DNA of 64,000 bases from assembly GCF_030552895.1 (NCBI RefSeq), contig NZ_CP130649.1, positions 3,100,001-3,164,000 of the forward strand. Reading direction: 5' to 3'. The notes beneath the pieces are model-generated. The model saw nothing but the letters and a program-made list of their open reading frames with translations, was not told where the DNA came from and searched no databases. The position numbers and the translations under genes were made by a program. Positions 31,614 to 48,988 of this stretch are shown piece by piece (positions within the stretch are counted from its first letter, which is position 1; the number at the start of each line of letters is the position of its first letter). This DNA comes from Tatumella ptyseos (lineage in GTDB: Bacteria; Pseudomonadota; Gammaproteobacteria; Enterobacterales; Enterobacteriaceae).

Positions 31614-32489
31614 TTATTCGTTATCGTCCCTGACTAAGGCAAGAAGATGCCTGATGATAGGTGAGCGATCCCAGCGACGCCATGCTAAAGCGATCTCAGT
31701 GGTAAACTGCGGGTCCTCGATTCTCCGATAGGTCACGCCAGGCATCGCAATGATGGTGAGTGATTCAGGCACAAAGGTAAACCCAAAGCCGCTGGCGACC
31801 ATAGTGATCGAGGCAGACATCTGCGGCGCTTGGGTTGCTAGCTGTGGTACGACACCCTGATCATGGCAAAAACGGATAATCAGGTCATAAAGACTGGGAG
31901 CCAACTCTCTTGGGAATAAAATGAGTGGCGATTCTGTAAGGAGGGTATTGAGAGGAATATTCTCGTCTTCCTCGCGAACCACCAGAAACATCCTTTCTTG
32001 CGTCAGGGTTTGCAGAGTAAACTCTTGGCTCGTTTGGCAAGGCAATCGGACAAAGGCGGCATCTAGCGCCCCGTCGCGCAAGGATTGCATCAATTGCGAC
32101 ATATTACTTTCTTCTGCAAGCAAGGTTGCAGAAGGGTAGCGCGTTTGGAACTTTTTTAGCCGCTTAAACAGTATGGGGTGGAAGACGCTGGAACAGGCAA
32201 AGCCTAAAGTTGCTTTACCGTTGATTCCACGTGCAATACCGCGGGTCTTTTCCAGCGCCTGATCGGTCAACAATAATATTTGCCTGGCTTCTTTATAAAA
32301 AGCCTCCCCCGCCTCGGTTAATTCCACCCCACTTTTTAAACGAAGAAAAAGAGGGGTACCAATTTCTCTTTCTAAACGCATAATCTGTTGGCTTAAGGGG
32401 GGTTGGGAAATTGACAGCTTCTCAGCCGCACGAGTGAAGTTGCGCGTTTCTGCAACAGCAACAAAATAACGAAGGTAGCGCAGTTCCAT
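31614..32489 (-). CDS. budR: LysR-family regulator of the acetoin/butanediol genes (BudR/AlsR-like)
   Basis: 291 residues. N-terminal winged helix (MELRYLRYFVAVAETRNFTRAAEKLSISQPPLSQQI then LEREIGTPLF) and a periplasmic-binding-like effector domain. Divergent from budA with a 98-base gap, the standard layout for BudR/AlsR, which activates these genes on acetate and low pH. The gene name is inferred from position and sequence type. Confidence 0.85.
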   Translation of the reverse strand: MELRYLRYFVAVAETRNFTRAAEKLSISQPPLSQQIMRLEREIGTPLFLRLKSGVELTEAGEAFYKEARQILLLTDQALEKTRGIARGINGKATLGFACSSVFHPILFKRLKKFQTRYPSATLLAEESNMSQLMQSLRDGALDAAFVRLPCQTSQEFTLQTLTQERMFLVVREEDENIPLNTLLTESPLILFPRELAPSLYDLIIRFCHDQGVVPQLATQAPQMSASITMVASGFGFTFVPESLTIIAMPGVTYRRIEDPQFTTEIALAWRRWDRSPIIRHLLALVRDDNE

Positions 32490-32587
32490 ATCAATAACGT
32501 CTTAAAGTCGGGCCTTCCCTATATTGGAACTCGATAACGTCATAGGTCAACATACTTTCTAAGGTTTTTACTTATAGAGAGGAAAGC

Positions 32588-33370
32588 ATGGCTGATCATC
32601 TTATTGATTGCGACTGTGCCTCACAACTCGGACAGATGGTTAAACTGGCCCATCAGCAAGGCCCTGAAAAAGTGATTTTTCAAACATCCTTGATGAGTGC
32701 CTTACTAAGTGGGGTTTATGACGGCTCAATGACCGTTGCTGATCTGCTCGAGAAAGGCGATTTCGGTTTGGGCACCTTTAATCATTTAGATGGTGAACTG
32801 GTCGCCCTCGATCATCAAATTTACCAACTAAAGTCTGACGGTAGCGCTCAACAGGCAAGAGTAGATCAACAAACCCCCTTTGCGGTGATGACCTTCTTCC
32901 AACCAGAGTATTGTCTCGAGCTGGACCAGCCCACGTCACGCCAAGCTATTCATCGACTGATCGATCAGCACCTTCCTTCAGACAACCTGTTCTGCGCCCT
33001 GCGGATAGAGGGAAACTTCCAGCAAGCGCAGACTCGCACCGTACCGGAACAGTGTCGGCCTTACCGACCCATGCAAGAAGCGATAGCCGAGCAACCTATC
33101 TTTACTTTTAATCAAGAAACCGGCTCGGTGATTGGCTTTCGTACTCCGCAATATATGCAGGGAATCAATGTTGCCGGATACCACGAACATTTTATTACTG
33201 AGGATCGGCAAGGGGGCGGCCACCTGCTGGATTACCGATTACTGGCTGGGACGCTGACCTTTGGTGCGATTCACAAGCTAGTGGTGGATTTACCGACTGA
33301 CCATGAGTTTCTGAATGCCGATCTACACCCAGAAAATCTCGATCAAGCGATACGCGCAGTAGAGAGTTAA
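32588..33370 (+). CDS. budA: Alpha-acetolactate decarboxylase
   Basis: 260 residues. Converts acetolactate to acetoin. Family blocks include FQTSLMSALLSGVYDG, the zinc-site region with GYHEHFITEDRQGGGHLLDY (His-x-His plus a later His) and Glu in CALRIEG. GAGAGGAAAGC precedes the ATG. It is first in budABC and ends 12 bases before the preferred budB start. Confidence 0.96.
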   Translation: MADHLIDCDCASQLGQMVKLAHQQGPEKVIFQTSLMSALLSGVYDGSMTVADLLEKGDFGLGTFNHLDGELVALDHQIYQLKSDGSAQQARVDQQTPFAVMTFFQPEYCLELDQPTSRQAIHRLIDQHLPSDNLFCALRIEGNFQQAQTRTVPEQCRPYRPMQEAIAEQPIFTFNQETGSVIGFRTPQYMQGINVAGYHEHFITEDRQGGGHLLDYRLLAGTLTFGAIHKLVVDLPTDHEFLNADLHPENLDQAIRAVES

Positions 33371-33382
33371 GTGGAGACGATG

Positions 33383-35849
<2,467 letters not shown>

Positions 35850-35856
35850 TCCTTTC

Positions 35857-35883
35857 CCCCACTGTCTTCCTTAGGCAGTGGGG
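35857..35883 (+). terminator. Hairpin after budC
   Basis: Arms CCCCACTG (35857-35864) and CAGTGGGG (35876-35883) with an 11-base loop, 8 bases past the budC stop. The U-tract is poor, so efficiency is uncertain. Confidence 0.6.
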
Positions 35884-35989
35884 ATCCCCATCTTTATCGA
35901 AGGGCTTAGGTCAAAAGCCGATCGTCTAAACATTTATTCCAGTAATGATTTACAGCGTTACATTAATTATTTGGTGTATATCACTGTTT

Positions 35990-36007
35990 CAGCGAATCGA
36001 TTCGATG
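35990..36007. promoter_or_regulatory. Possible second RbsR-type operator
   Basis: CAGCGAATCGATTCGATG matches 15 of 18 positions of the main rbs operator at 36069 and contains a perfect CGAATCGATTCG palindrome. Centre-to-centre spacing to the main operator is 79 bp. It could support looping by RbsR or bind another LacI-family protein. Confidence 0.45.
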
Positions 36008-36068
36008 GCTATCACGTTTTTCTTATTACGCCATTGAGCGAGCGATCGGGCTTAGTTCATGCTACTGC

Positions 36069-36086
36069 CAGCGAAACGTTTCGCTG
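36069..36086. promoter_or_regulatory. RbsR operator of the ribose operon
   Basis: CAGCGAAACGTTTCGCTG is a perfect 18-bp palindrome, the form of the E. coli rbs operator. It ends 11 bases before the rbsD start codon, so RbsR bound here would block transcription or early elongation until ribose is present. Confidence 0.9.
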
Positions 36087-36097
36087 AGGAGCGAAGT

Positions 36098-36517
36098 ATG
36101 AACAAAGGTCATCTTTTACATCCCGATATTGCCCATCTTGTCACGCAACTCGGTCATTTTGAGACGCTAACGATTGCCGATGCAGGACTTCCTATCCCGT
36201 CAGGGCTTCCCCGTATTGAACTGGCGTTGACCCAAGGTGTCCCTAGCTTTCGACAAGTGAGCGAAGTGGTTGCTAACGCGATGCAGATTCAAGCGGCACA
36301 TATTGCCGACGAGATCGTTGAGCATAATCCTCAGGCCCATCAGCAGTTGCTGGCATTAATTGAACGAGTGTCAGTCGAGCAGGGACAACCGATAGAGATT
36401 TTCTACCTCTCCCATGAGCAGTTTAAATCGCTCACCCATCAGTCGCGCGCCGTCATTCGTACGGGGGAATGTACGCCTTATGCCAATGTGATCTTTACGG
36501 CGGGAGTCACTTTTTAA
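36098..36517 (+). CDS. rbsD: D-ribose pyranase
   Basis: 139 residues from the ATG at 36098, the E. coli length. GAGGAG lies 8 bases upstream. An earlier frame start at 36059 would run through the operator and is rejected. Conserved [17 protein letters not shown] and [17 protein letters not shown] are present. It interconverts ribose pyranose and furanose forms so that RbsK can use the sugar. First gene of rbsDACBKR. Confidence 0.97.
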   Translation: MNKGHLLHPDIAHLVTQLGHFETLTIADAGLPIPSGLPRIELALTQGVPSFRQVSEVVANAMQIQAAHIADEIVEHNPQAHQQLLALIERVSVEQGQPIEIFYLSHEQFKSLTHQSRAVIRTGECTPYANVIFTAGVTF

Positions 36518-36518
36518 G

Positions 36519-38033
36519 ATGGAAACTCAATGTCTCTTGGCCCTTACCCATATTGAAAAATCGTTTCCAGGAGTTAAAGCGCTGGATGATGCTTCACTCT
36601 GCGTCAAGGCCGGACGCGTCATGGCTTTAGTGGGCGAGAATGGCGCCGGTAAGTCGACCATGATGAAAATTATGACGGGTATTTACCAAAAGGATGCTGG
36701 AACTTGCCAATGGTTAGGGAAAGAGACGGTCTTTTCTGGCCCGAAACAGTCACAGGAAGCCGGTATCGGTATTATCCATCAAGAGCTTAACCTAATTGGT
36801 ACCTTGACAGTGGCTGAGAATATTTTTCTTGGCCGAGAGCCGCGGCTTGCCTTTGGACGTATCGATTGGAAAACACTGTATCGCGAGGCCGATCGGTTAC
36901 TAGCCCGACTAAAGCTCCGTTTTTCCAGCAAAGTCTTGGTGGATAGCTTATCGATTGGCGATCAACAGATGGTCGAAATCGCGAAAGTATTGAGCTATCA
37001 GTCGAAAGTGATCGTGATGGACGAGCCGACAGATGCTTTGACCGATACAGAAACCCTCGCCCTGTTCGAGGTGATTAATGAATTAACCGCCCAAGGGTGT
37101 GGCATCGTCTATATCTCTCACCGTATGAAAGAAATTTTTGATATCTGCGACGATGTTACCGTTTTTCGAGATGGCCGGTTTATTGGCGAATATCCCATCG
37201 ACGATATTGATGAAGAACGCTTAATTGAACTGATGGTGGGTCGAAAGCTTGAGGATCAATACCCCCATCTTGATAAAGCGCCTGGCGCGATACGTTTATC
37301 GGTCAAGCAGCTATGCGGTCCTGGTATCCATGATATTAGCTTTACGTTACGCAGCGGCGAGATCCTTGGTATATCCGGGTTGATGGGGTCGGGGCGTACT
37401 GAGCTAATGAAAATGATCTACGGCGCCCACCCTATATCTGCAGGCGAACTGTACTTGAATCAACAGCCGATCCATGTGCGAACCCCACAGCAGGGACTAA
37501 AACAAGGCATTGTCTACATTTCCGAAGACCGTAAGCGGGAAGGACTGGTACTCGGAATGTCGATTAAGCACAACATGTCACTCACCGCCCTGCCTTACTT
37601 CTCAGGTTATGGCGGACGATTGAAACACCACGAAGAACGCCTCACTGTTGGGGACTTTATTCGCTTATTCAATATTAAAACCGACTCAATGGATAAGACT
37701 ATCGGCTTGTTGTCGGGAGGGAACCAACAAAAGGTTTCTATTGCACGAGGATTAATGACGAAACCGAAAGTCTTGATCCTCGATGAACCGACGCGCGGCG
37801 TAGATGTGGGGGCAAAAAAAGAGATTTACCAGCTTATTAACCAGTGTAAAGCACAAGGGTTGAGCATCATCATAGTCTCCTCGGAAATGCCAGAAGTGTT
37901 AGGGATGAGTGACCGTATTTTGGTCATGCACGAAGGGCGTATGAGTGGCGAGTTTACTCGGCAACAGGCGACACAAGAAAAACTGATGGCAGCCGCCGTC
38001 GGCAAGCAGCATAGCGAGGAGTTAGTCATATGA
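36519..38033 (+). CDS. rbsA: Ribose ABC transporter ATP-binding protein
   Basis: 504 residues with two ABC domains. The first has Walker [10 protein letters not shown] near 39-47 and an [15 protein letters not shown] signature region with DEPTDALTD. The second has a degenerate Walker A (GLMGSGRTE) and an intact [15 protein letters not shown] plus [10 protein letters not shown]. This asymmetry is usual for sugar importers of the class. It starts one base after the rbsD stop and overlaps rbsC by ATGA. Confidence 0.97.
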   Translation: METQCLLALTHIEKSFPGVKALDDASLCVKAGRVMALVGENGAGKSTMMKIMTGIYQKDAGTCQWLGKETVFSGPKQSQEAGIGIIHQELNLIGTLTVAENIFLGREPRLAFGRIDWKTLYREADRLLARLKLRFSSKVLVDSLSIGDQQMVEIAKVLSYQSKVIVMDEPTDALTDTETLALFEVINELTAQGCGIVYISHRMKEIFDICDDVTVFRDGRFIGEYPIDDIDEERLIELMVGRKLEDQYPHLDKAPGAIRLSVKQLCGPGIHDISFTLRSGEILGISGLMGSGRTELMKMIYGAHPISAGELYLNQQPIHVRTPQQGLKQGIVYISEDRKREGLVLGMSIKHNMSLTALPYFSGYGGRLKHHEERLTVGDFIRLFNIKTDSMDKTIGLLSGGNQQKVSIARGLMTKPKVLILDEPTRGVDVGAKKEIYQLINQCKAQGLSIIIVSSEMPEVLGMSDRILVMHEGRMSGEFTRQQATQEKLMAAAVGKQHSEELVI

Positions 38034-39001
38034 ATCCCACCACCGCCAACCCGATAGTTAAACGCTCGTTATGGCACGGTATTCGCGAGCAAAAATCCTT
38101 TATCGCACTACTGCTATTAATTGCGGTAGTCGCAACGCAAAGTAGTAATTTTTTCACCCTAGCGAACCTCTTCAATATCTTACAGCAGACCTCCGTCAAC
38201 GCCATTATGGCGGTGGGGATGACCTTGGTGATTCTGGCTGCAGGTATCGATCTATCGGTCGGCTCCTTACTGGCCTTCACTGGTGCCTTAGTCGCGTCGT
38301 TAATCGGTCATGAGGTTAATGCACTACTAGCCGTTAGCGCAGCCTTAATCGCCGGGGGGCTCATCGGTGGTGTAACGGGGATAGTGATTGCGTGGGGGAA
38401 GGTCCAAGCTTTTATCGCAACCTTAGTCATGATGCTGTTACTCCGTGGTGCGACCATGGTCTTTACCGACGGTAGCCCGATCAGTACCGGATTTAGCGAT
38501 AATAGCGATCATTTCAGCCTGATCGGTATTGGGCAGTTGTTCGGTGTGCCGGTACCCGTGTGGATTATGGCGGTTGTCTTTATTGCCGCATGGTATCTGC
38601 TCAATCATACCCGTTTGGGTCGCTACATTTACGCACTGGGCGGTAATGAGGCCGCTACCCGACTTTCAGGAATCAATGTTACTCGCATAAAAATCACCGT
38701 CTATGCCCTTTGCGGCGCCTTGGCAGCTCTGGCGGGGACAATTGAAGTTGCTCGCCTCTCCTCAGCGCAGCCCACCGCAGGAACGGGGTACGAATTGGAT
38801 GCCATTGCGGCAGTCGTATTGGGCGGTTGTAGCTTATCCGGTGGTCGAGGACGTATTACGGGAACCTTGATCGGGGCCTTGATCTTAGGGTTTCTCAATA
38901 ATGGATTGAACCTGATGGGGGTTTCGTCATATTTCCAAATGATAGTTAAAGCCATTGTTATCCTGCTGGCTGTATTAGCAGACAATAAAAGTCACCAATA
39001 A
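38030..39001 (+). CDS. rbsC: Ribose ABC transporter permease
   Basis: 323 residues, mostly membrane helices. Family motifs [20 protein letters not shown] and [16 protein letters not shown] (the ATPase-contact loop) are present, as is [24 protein letters not shown]. Translation is coupled to rbsA by a 4-base overlap. Confidence 0.97.
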   Translation: MNPTTANPIVKRSLWHGIREQKSFIALLLLIAVVATQSSNFFTLANLFNILQQTSVNAIMAVGMTLVILAAGIDLSVGSLLAFTGALVASLIGHEVNALLAVSAALIAGGLIGGVTGIVIAWGKVQAFIATLVMMLLLRGATMVFTDGSPISTGFSDNSDHFSLIGIGQLFGVPVPVWIMAVVFIAAWYLLNHTRLGRYIYALGGNEAATRLSGINVTRIKITVYALCGALAALAGTIEVARLSSAQPTAGTGYELDAIAAVVLGGCSLSGGRGRITGTLIGALILGFLNNGLNLMGVSSYFQMIVKAIVILLAVLADNKSHQ

Positions 39002-39024
39002 CGGTTCACTTTAAGGGTATTTAG

Positions 39025-39900
39025 ATGAAAAAATTAACGGCTCTTTCTCTCTTAATGAGTACGATGATCTGCGGTAATGCACTGGCTAAAGAGACATTAG
39101 GCTTAGTGGTATCGACCTTAAATAACCCCTTCTTTGTCTCATTGAAGCAAGGGGCGCAGCGTGAAGCGGATAAACTCGGCTATGATCTCGTAGTGGTAGA
39201 TTCACAGAATAACCCCGCACGGGAGCTTGCGAATATCCAAGACTTAACGGTACGTGGCACCAAACTGTTACTGATTAACCCAACGGATTCTGATGCGGTG
39301 GGAAATGGAATCAAAATCGCTAATCAGGCAAAAATTCCGGTTATTACGCTTGACCGTGTCGCGACGCAAGGGGAGGTGGTCAGTCATATCGCTTCCGACA
39401 ATGTAAAAGGTGGCAAGATGGCGGGTGACTTTATCGCTCAAAAATTAGGTGAAGGAGCTAAAGTTATCCAGTTACAAGGAATTGCAGGGACCTCGGCGTC
39501 GCGTGAACGAGGAAAAGGTTTCGCTGAGGCTGCACAAGCTCATCACTTCACACTTCTGGCTCGCCAACCCGCCGATTTTGACCGTACTAAAGGCTTAAAT
39601 GTTATGCAGAATTTGCTTCAAGCCCATAGTGATGTCCAAGCCGTATTTGCCGAAAATGACGAAATGGCCTTGGGGGCGTTACGAGCCTTACAGACAGCGG
39701 GAAAAAAAGAGGTATTAGTGGTCGGTTTCGATGGGACGGCTGATGGGATTGCGGCAGTGAAACGAGGAAAGATGGGGGCCACCGTTGCACAATTACCTGA
39801 GCAAATTGGGGTCACTGGCGTCGAGAATGCTGATAAAGTTTTGAAAGGTCAGGCGATACCTAAAGTCATCCCTGTCGATCTCACTTTAGTCACTCCTTAA
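39025..39900 (+). CDS. rbsB: Ribose-binding periplasmic protein
   Basis: 291 residues with a signal peptide ([21 protein letters not shown], cut before KETLGL). Type I periplasmic-binding fold: [51 protein letters not shown] and [14 protein letters not shown] match ribose-contact segments in E. coli. A stem-loop follows before rbsK. Confidence 0.97.
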   Translation: MKKLTALSLLMSTMICGNALAKETLGLVVSTLNNPFFVSLKQGAQREADKLGYDLVVVDSQNNPARELANIQDLTVRGTKLLLINPTDSDAVGNGIKIANQAKIPVITLDRVATQGEVVSHIASDNVKGGKMAGDFIAQKLGEGAKVIQLQGIAGTSASRERGKGFAEAAQAHHFTLLARQPADFDRTKGLNVMQNLLQAHSDVQAVFAENDEMALGALRALQTAGKKEVLVVGFDGTADGIAAVKRGKMGATVAQLPEQIGVTGVENADKVLKGQAIPKVIPVDLTLVTP

Positions 39901-39910
39901 CGATGTTTAA

Positions 39911-39935
39911 CGCGGTATCGGAATGGGATACCGCG
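39911..39935 (+). other. Stem-loop between rbsB and rbsK
   Basis: Arms CGCGGTATC (39911-39919) and GATACCGCG (39927-39935) around a 7-base loop, without a U-tract. Likely protects the rbsDACB part of the mRNA from 3' decay, so that the binding protein is made in excess over the kinase. Confidence 0.6.
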
Positions 39936-39949
39936 AACGGAAGGCGATA

Positions 39950-40873
39950 ATGCAAGCGAATAAAAAAATGGTGGTACTTGGGAGTATCAATATCGATCAT
40001 GTCTTGCAGGTCCCGCATTTCCCAAGACCGGGTGAGACGTTGTCTGGAACTCATTACCAGATGAGTTATGGCGGAAAGGGCGCAAATCAAGCCGTGGCCG
40101 CCGGGCGTAGCGGTGCTTCCATTACCTTTATGGCCTGTGTTGGTGAGGATGACATTGGCCTAGCAGTTCGTGAGCAGTTGGCGAAAGATAATATTGATAC
40201 CTCGGTTATCGAGATAGCTAACGGTGAGGCGACCGGTCTTGCGATGATCTACCTCGATGATCAGGGTGAAAATACCATTGGTATTTACCCCGGTGCGAAT
40301 GCCTCACTGACAAGAGCTTATATAGAGAAACATCGGCAAGTAATTACCGAAAGTGATGCATTATTACTTCAGCTTGAAACGCCACTGGAAAGTGTATTGG
40401 CAGCGGCTCGGCTTGCTCATCAACACGATAGTTTACTCGTTTTAAATCCAGCACCGGCACAACCCTTGAGTGATGAACTGCTCTCCCTGATTGATATTAT
40501 TACCCCTAATGAAACCGAAGCGGAAGCTTTGACAGGAATTAGCGTACAGACCGACCAAGATGCCGAACAAGCGGCCCGTTACTTACATCATAAAGGCATC
40601 GATACCGTGATGATTACCTTAGGGGCGCGCGGTGTTTGGCTGAGTGTGAAGGGGCAAGGACAACGTATTGCTGGTTATGATGTTACGGTGAAAGATACGA
40701 TTGCTGCGGGCGATACCTTTAATGGCGCTTTTCTCTGTCGCTATATAGAAACGGCAGATTGGCAGCAAGCAGTCGATTTTGCGCAAGCGGCGGCGGCTAT
40801 TGCGGTGTCACGCCAAGGGGCACAAACGTCGATACCTTGGCGTGATGAGATTATCGATTTTCTTAAAGAATAA
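39950..40873 (+). CDS. rbsK: Ribokinase
   Basis: 307 residues from the ATG at 39950, with AAGG 5 bases upstream. An earlier start at 39923 lies in the stem-loop and is rejected. PfkB family: [15 protein letters not shown] near residues 39-53 and the C-terminal [13 protein letters not shown] with catalytic Asp. It phosphorylates ribose to ribose-5-phosphate in the cytoplasm. Confidence 0.97.
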   Translation: MQANKKMVVLGSINIDHVLQVPHFPRPGETLSGTHYQMSYGGKGANQAVAAGRSGASITFMACVGEDDIGLAVREQLAKDNIDTSVIEIANGEATGLAMIYLDDQGENTIGIYPGANASLTRAYIEKHRQVITESDALLLQLETPLESVLAAARLAHQHDSLLVLNPAPAQPLSDELLSLIDIITPNETEAEALTGISVQTDQDAEQAARYLHHKGIDTVMITLGARGVWLSVKGQGQRIAGYDVTVKDTIAAGDTFNGAFLCRYIETADWQQAVDFAQAAAAIAVSRQGAQTSIPWRDEIIDFLKE

Positions 40874-40883
40874 GGACAGCGTG

Positions 40884-41879
40884 TTGGCGACGATAAAGGA
40901 TGTTGCAAGAAAAGCAGGGGTATCGACCTCAACGGTTTCGCACGTTATCAATCAAAATCGGTTTGTGAGCGATAAAATACAGCAACGAGTCTCAGAAGCT
41001 ATCGCCAGCCTCAATTATACCCCCAGTGCACTGGCACGAAGTCTCAAGCTGAATCAAACGCGTACGATCGGTATGTTGGTCACCGCCAGTAGTAATCCTT
41101 TTTATGCAGAAGTCGTTAAAGGCGTCGAGGATAGTTGCTATAAGCGCGGCTATAGCTTAATCCTTTGTAATACTGCGGAGGATGTTCAGCGTATGAGCCG
41201 TAGTCTTGAAACATTAATTCAAAAGCGGGTGGATGGTTTATTACTAATGTGTAATGAAGGACACGCTACACTCGCCCCCATATTGCAACGCTATCCAGCT
41301 TTACCAATAGTGATGATGGACTGGTCTCCGCTAACTGGCTTAAGTGATGTCATTGAAGAGAATGCCTTGCTCGGTGGAGAGTTAGCGGCCCAGCATCTGA
41401 TTGATCGGGGGTATCAACACATTGCGTGTATTAGCGGTCCCCTAGATAAGAGTCCAGCACGACGACGGGTAGAGGGATTTAAGCGGGCGCTACGTAATGC
41501 GGGTCGGTCAATTAATGAAGCGTATATTATCCAAGGCGATTTCGAGTTTTCTGGTGGGATGACGAGTATGCAGCAGTTATTAACGCTAACGCCGCGACCG
41601 GATGCAGTCTTTGCTTGTAATGATGCGATGGCGGTCGGGGTCTATCAAGCCCTATTCCGTGCCGGACTGACTATACCGGATGATGTTGCCGTGATTGGCT
41701 ATGATGATATCGCGTTATCGGCATACCTTACCCCGCCCCTAACCACGATCCATCAACCGAAAGATACTCTCGGCCAAGTCGCTATCGATTTATTACTTCA
41801 TCGAATCGAAGAGAAAAAAGGGGGAGCACCCGTTTCTTGGGCACTCACCCCCGAATTGATGGTTAGAACATCGACCTAG
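40884..41879 (+). CDS. rbsR: LacI-family repressor of the ribose operon
   Basis: 331 residues from a TTG at 40884 ([21 protein letters not shown], colinear with E. coli MATMKDVARLAG). AAGGA is 7 bases upstream. A GTG at 40881 is the alternative start. A longer frame from 40779 runs inside rbsK and is rejected. The N-terminal LacI helix-turn-helix and hinge ([16 protein letters not shown]) precede a ribose-binding domain. It should bind the palindrome at 36069. Its 3' end overlaps that of hsrA by 4 bases, convergently. Confidence 0.95.
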   Translation: MATIKDVARKAGVSTSTVSHVINQNRFVSDKIQQRVSEAIASLNYTPSALARSLKLNQTRTIGMLVTASSNPFYAEVVKGVEDSCYKRGYSLILCNTAEDVQRMSRSLETLIQKRVDGLLLMCNEGHATLAPILQRYPALPIVMMDWSPLTGLSDVIEENALLGGELAAQHLIDRGYQHIACISGPLDKSPARRRVEGFKRALRNAGRSINEAYIIQGDFEFSGGMTSMQQLLTLTPRPDAVFACNDAMAVGVYQALFRAGLTIPDDVAVIGYDDIALSAYLTPPLTTIHQPKDTLGQVAIDLLLHRIEEKKGGAPVSWALTPELMVRTST

Positions 41880-43270
41880 CTTTTTTTGGCCGGTCTTTTA
41901 ATAAGGTTTTCGCCATCACTCTTCATTAATAATAAGAAGGTACTGCCAGCGATTACCGTGACAATCCCCATAGTAATAAAGGTGGCTTGAAACTGTCCTT
42001 CCGTTGTCGCTTGGGTGTTCTGCCAAAAACGTAAGACGGCGGCGCTGACACTCACACCAAAACTAATGGCTAATTGTTGAGTGACGGCTAACACACTATT
42101 ACCACCACTGGCATGTTCATCGGTGAGGTCTGCTAAGGTGATGGTGTTCATCGAGGTGAATTGTGTAGACATTGCCATACCAATAAAGAATAGGGGCGGT
42201 AGCAACCAAAGAATGGAGTGTTGCGCAGACTGCAGGGCAAAGCTCATTATCAGTAAGCCAATGATGACACTGATGCCGACAAGCGTTCGGCGATAGCCCT
42301 GACGGCGTAGGAGCGGAGTTACTGTCGACTTGGCTAAGATTGCCCCTGCTGCGGTGGCGATCATAATAAAGCCTGCATAAAGCGCGGAATAACCAAAAGC
42401 CACTTGTAGTAATAAAGGTATAAGGAAAGGAATACACCCCGTACCTAAACGTGAAGCAACGTTTCCAGCAATCCCTACAGAAAAGGTGCGGATTCTAAAC
42501 ATCGCAAGGTTGATTAAAGGTGTCTTATACTTGACCGCATGCTTTATATAGAAAGCGAGCAGTAAAACGCCCACTACCATTGCGGCTACCGCAACATTTA
42601 ATGAAACTTGTGCTTCACCCAACAACTCTACGCCAATTGATAGCGCAACGATCGATCCACTAAATAGAAAAAAGCCAAGTGAATCAAATTTCCGCTTCGG
42701 TACCGTAAAGTCTGGCATGTATTTACGGGCAAAGAAAATCCCCACCAGTGCAATAGGAATATTGATCAGGAAAATCCAATGCCAGCTGGCGTAGGTCACG
42801 AAGAAGCCGCCGAGCACAGGCCCCATCACGGGGCCTAATAACCCAGGCATGGTGACAAAGTTTAATATAGGCAGGAGTTCATTCCGGGGATAAGCACGCA
42901 GTAGCGTAAGGCGTGCAACGGGCATCATCATGGCACCGCCGATCCCCTGAACAACACGAGAGATAACCAATAGTCCCAGTGAGTTTGATAGAGCGCAGGC
43001 GAGAGACCCTAGGGCAAATAAGGAGACGGCACAAATGAATACCTTTCTCGTTCCACATCGATCGGCTAGCCAGCCGCTTACCGGAATTAACATTGCGACC
43101 GTTAGCGAGTAACTGATGATCGTAGATTGCATGGCGAGGGGGGAACGATGCAGACTTTCGGCAATAGCAGGGAGTGCAGTGTTTAAGATGGTGGCATCTA
43201 ATGCCTGCATAAAGAAAGCCATCGCCGCAATCCAAGGCAATCCGGTGAGGTCGCTGGTGGAACGAACCAT
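41876..43270 (-). CDS. hsrA: MFS exporter, DHA2 (14-helix) family, HsrA/YieO-like
   Basis: 464 residues, colinear with E. coli HsrA. Motif A is [13 protein letters not shown], motif C-like [30 protein letters not shown]. Early helix [22 protein letters not shown] carries the conserved Asp. The substrate is unknown; overproduction of HsrA alters homocysteine-related behaviour in E. coli. It is downstream of and convergent with rbsR, as in E. coli. The yieP regulator that follows it there is missing here. Confidence 0.93.
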   Translation of the reverse strand: MVRSTSDLTGLPWIAAMAFFMQALDATILNTALPAIAESLHRSPLAMQSTIISYSLTVAMLIPVSGWLADRCGTRKVFICAVSLFALGSLACALSNSLGLLVISRVVQGIGGAMMMPVARLTLLRAYPRNELLPILNFVTMPGLLGPVMGPVLGGFFVTYASWHWIFLINIPIALVGIFFARKYMPDFTVPKRKFDSLGFFLFSGSIVALSIGVELLGEAQVSLNVAVAAMVVGVLLLAFYIKHAVKYKTPLINLAMFRIRTFSVGIAGNVASRLGTGCIPFLIPLLLQVAFGYSALYAGFIMIATAAGAILAKSTVTPLLRRQGYRRTLVGISVIIGLLIMSFALQSAQHSILWLLPPLFFIGMAMSTQFTSMNTITLADLTDEHASGGNSVLAVTQQLAISFGVSVSAAVLRFWQNTQATTEGQFQATFITMGIVTVIAGSTFLLLMKSDGENLIKRPAKKS

Positions 43271-43476
43271 TGAGAGGTCCTTTATTTATTGAATTAGTCT
43301 GCTAAGTATACGCATCTTAGGCGCAGAGTTGAGGCTTAATTAAAGTAATGCTGTCATTTTATTAATTTAGTGAGGGAGATTTGTTGTAAAAAGCGGCGCT
43401 TTTATTAGGGGTTTGTCTGATATCTGAACGTTTGGTTTGATTTATCACCACTCAGTAAAAAAGTTTAAATAATCCC

Positions 43477-43504
43477 TTGCGCTCTGAGCGGAACTCCCTA
43501 TAAT
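43477..43504 (+). promoter_or_regulatory. rRNA promoter P1
   Basis: -35 TTGCGC (43477-43482), 16-base spacer and -10 TATAAT (43499-43504), followed by GCGCATCCACTGACACGG. This is the discriminator form of enterobacterial rrn P1, with start near 43511. AT-rich DNA upstream fits an UP element. Confidence 0.88.
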
Positions 43505-43593
43505 GCGCATCCACTGACACGGCAAAGCGAGATACGCAGCGCGGTGACAGGGACTGAAGCGATTCGGTCCAGGAGAAAAAATCAAAATAATGA

Positions 43594-43621
43594 TTGACTC
43601 CTGAGGTGAAGCGAGTAATAT
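43594..43621 (+). promoter_or_regulatory. rRNA promoter P2
   Basis: -35 TTGACT (43594-43599), 16-base spacer, -10 TAATAT (43616-43621). It lies 117 bases after P1, as usual for rrn operons. Confidence 0.8.
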
Positions 43622-43661
43622 ACGCCACCTCGCGACAACGAGTTAAAACGTTGATTCGCAA

Positions 43662-43673
43662 TGCTCTTTAACA
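43662..43673 (+). promoter_or_regulatory. boxA antitermination site in the rrn leader
   Basis: TGCTCTTTAACA, identical to the E. coli rrn boxA, which loads the Nus antitermination complex. A second boxA-like TGCTCTTTAAAA lies before the 23S gene at 45593-45604. Confidence 0.9.
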
Positions 43674-43805
43674 ATTTATCAGACAATCTGTGTGGGCACT
43701 CGCAGGATTGATATCACAAAAAAACTTTGTAGTATCAAGTCTTGAAGAGTGACACTGAAAATTCATTTACGAATAACAGAATAATTTCTTTGAGCATCAA
43801 ACTTT

Positions 43806-45348
<1,543 letters not shown>

Positions 45349-45434
45349 CCTGTAAGATACATTGCTGCGAAGTGCTCACACAGATTGTCTGATAAAAATG
45401 TAAAGAAGCAAGGCGTCTTGCGAAGCAGACTTAT

Positions 45435-45510
45435 GTCCCCTTCGTCTAGAGGCCCAGGACACCGCCCTTTCACGGCGGTAACAGGGGTTCGAATCCCCTA
45501 GGGGACGCCA
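45435..45510 (+). tRNA. gltT: tRNA-Glu (anticodon TTC)
   Basis: 76 bases beginning GTCCCCTTCGTCTAGAGGCC and ending GGGGACGCCA with an encoded CCA. Anticodon loop CCTTTCAC carries TTC. T-arm GGGGTTCGAATCCCC is present. Single spacer tRNA between 16S and 23S, as in E. coli rrnB, C, E and G. Confidence 0.98.
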
Positions 45511-45701
45511 CTTGCTGGTCTGTGAGTGAAAGTCGCCGACACTATTATCTTAAAGCTGACTTACGAGTCGTCTTTAAGATATTGCTCTTTAAAAATCTGG
45601 AAACAAGCTGATAAATTGAAAACACTGAATAATGAATAATTATTCGGAGTCTCTCAAAGACTTTTACAGTCTACAACGTCTAAGACGTCTGTGGGTTGTG
45701 A

Positions 45702-48609
<2,908 letters not shown>

Positions 48610-48814
48610 ACAACGCCAGAGGCGTTTTGGAATGAGAGATTTATCAGCGCGTTGACAGATTTTAAGAAACGAATTTGTAGAAACGATGAATTTTTATCGT
48701 AATCAAGGCGACGACCAAGCGATAGGAAGGAGCATACACCGGTATGTGACTGACTAGCGCGAGGGAAGTTAACGCCGAGTACGTTAAAAAGACACGTTTT
48801 TAGCACCAAGAATT
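48610..48814 (+). other. 23S-5S spacer of the rRNA operon
   Basis: 205-base transcribed spacer, about twice the E. coli length. It contains GCATACACCGGTATGTG, able to form a small hairpin, and processing stems near both ends are likely. No tRNA is present. The minus-strand 117-codon frame across this region is a shadow. Confidence 0.6.
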
Positions 48815-48934
48815 TGCCTGGCGGCACTAGCGCGGTGGTCCCACCTGACCCCATGCCGAACTCAGAAGTGAAACGCCGTAGCGCCGATGGTAGTGTGGGG
48901 TCTCCCCATGCGAGAGTAGGGAACTGCCAGGCAT
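48815..48934 (+). rRNA. rrf: 5S ribosomal RNA
   Basis: 120 bases from TGCCTGGCGGC to GAACTGCCAGGCAT; ends pair with each other as in all 5S molecules. Nearly identical to E. coli 5S. Confidence 0.99.
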
Positions 48935-48944
48935 CCAATAAGTC

Positions 48945-48974
48945 AAAAAGGCCATCCTAACGGATGGCCTTTTT
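48945..48974. terminator. Bidirectional terminator after the rRNA operon
   Basis: Arms AAAAAGGCCATCC (48945-48957) and GGATGGCCTTTTT (48962-48974) with a TAAC loop. Serves the rRNA operon and the convergent mobA gene. Confidence 0.92.
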
Positions 48975-48988
48975 GCGTTGGATCGTTT

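Noticed and set aside
35878..36087. 69-codon frame upstream of rbsD
   Set aside because: It spans the rbs control region including the RbsR operator, with no ribosome-binding site or resemblance to known proteins.
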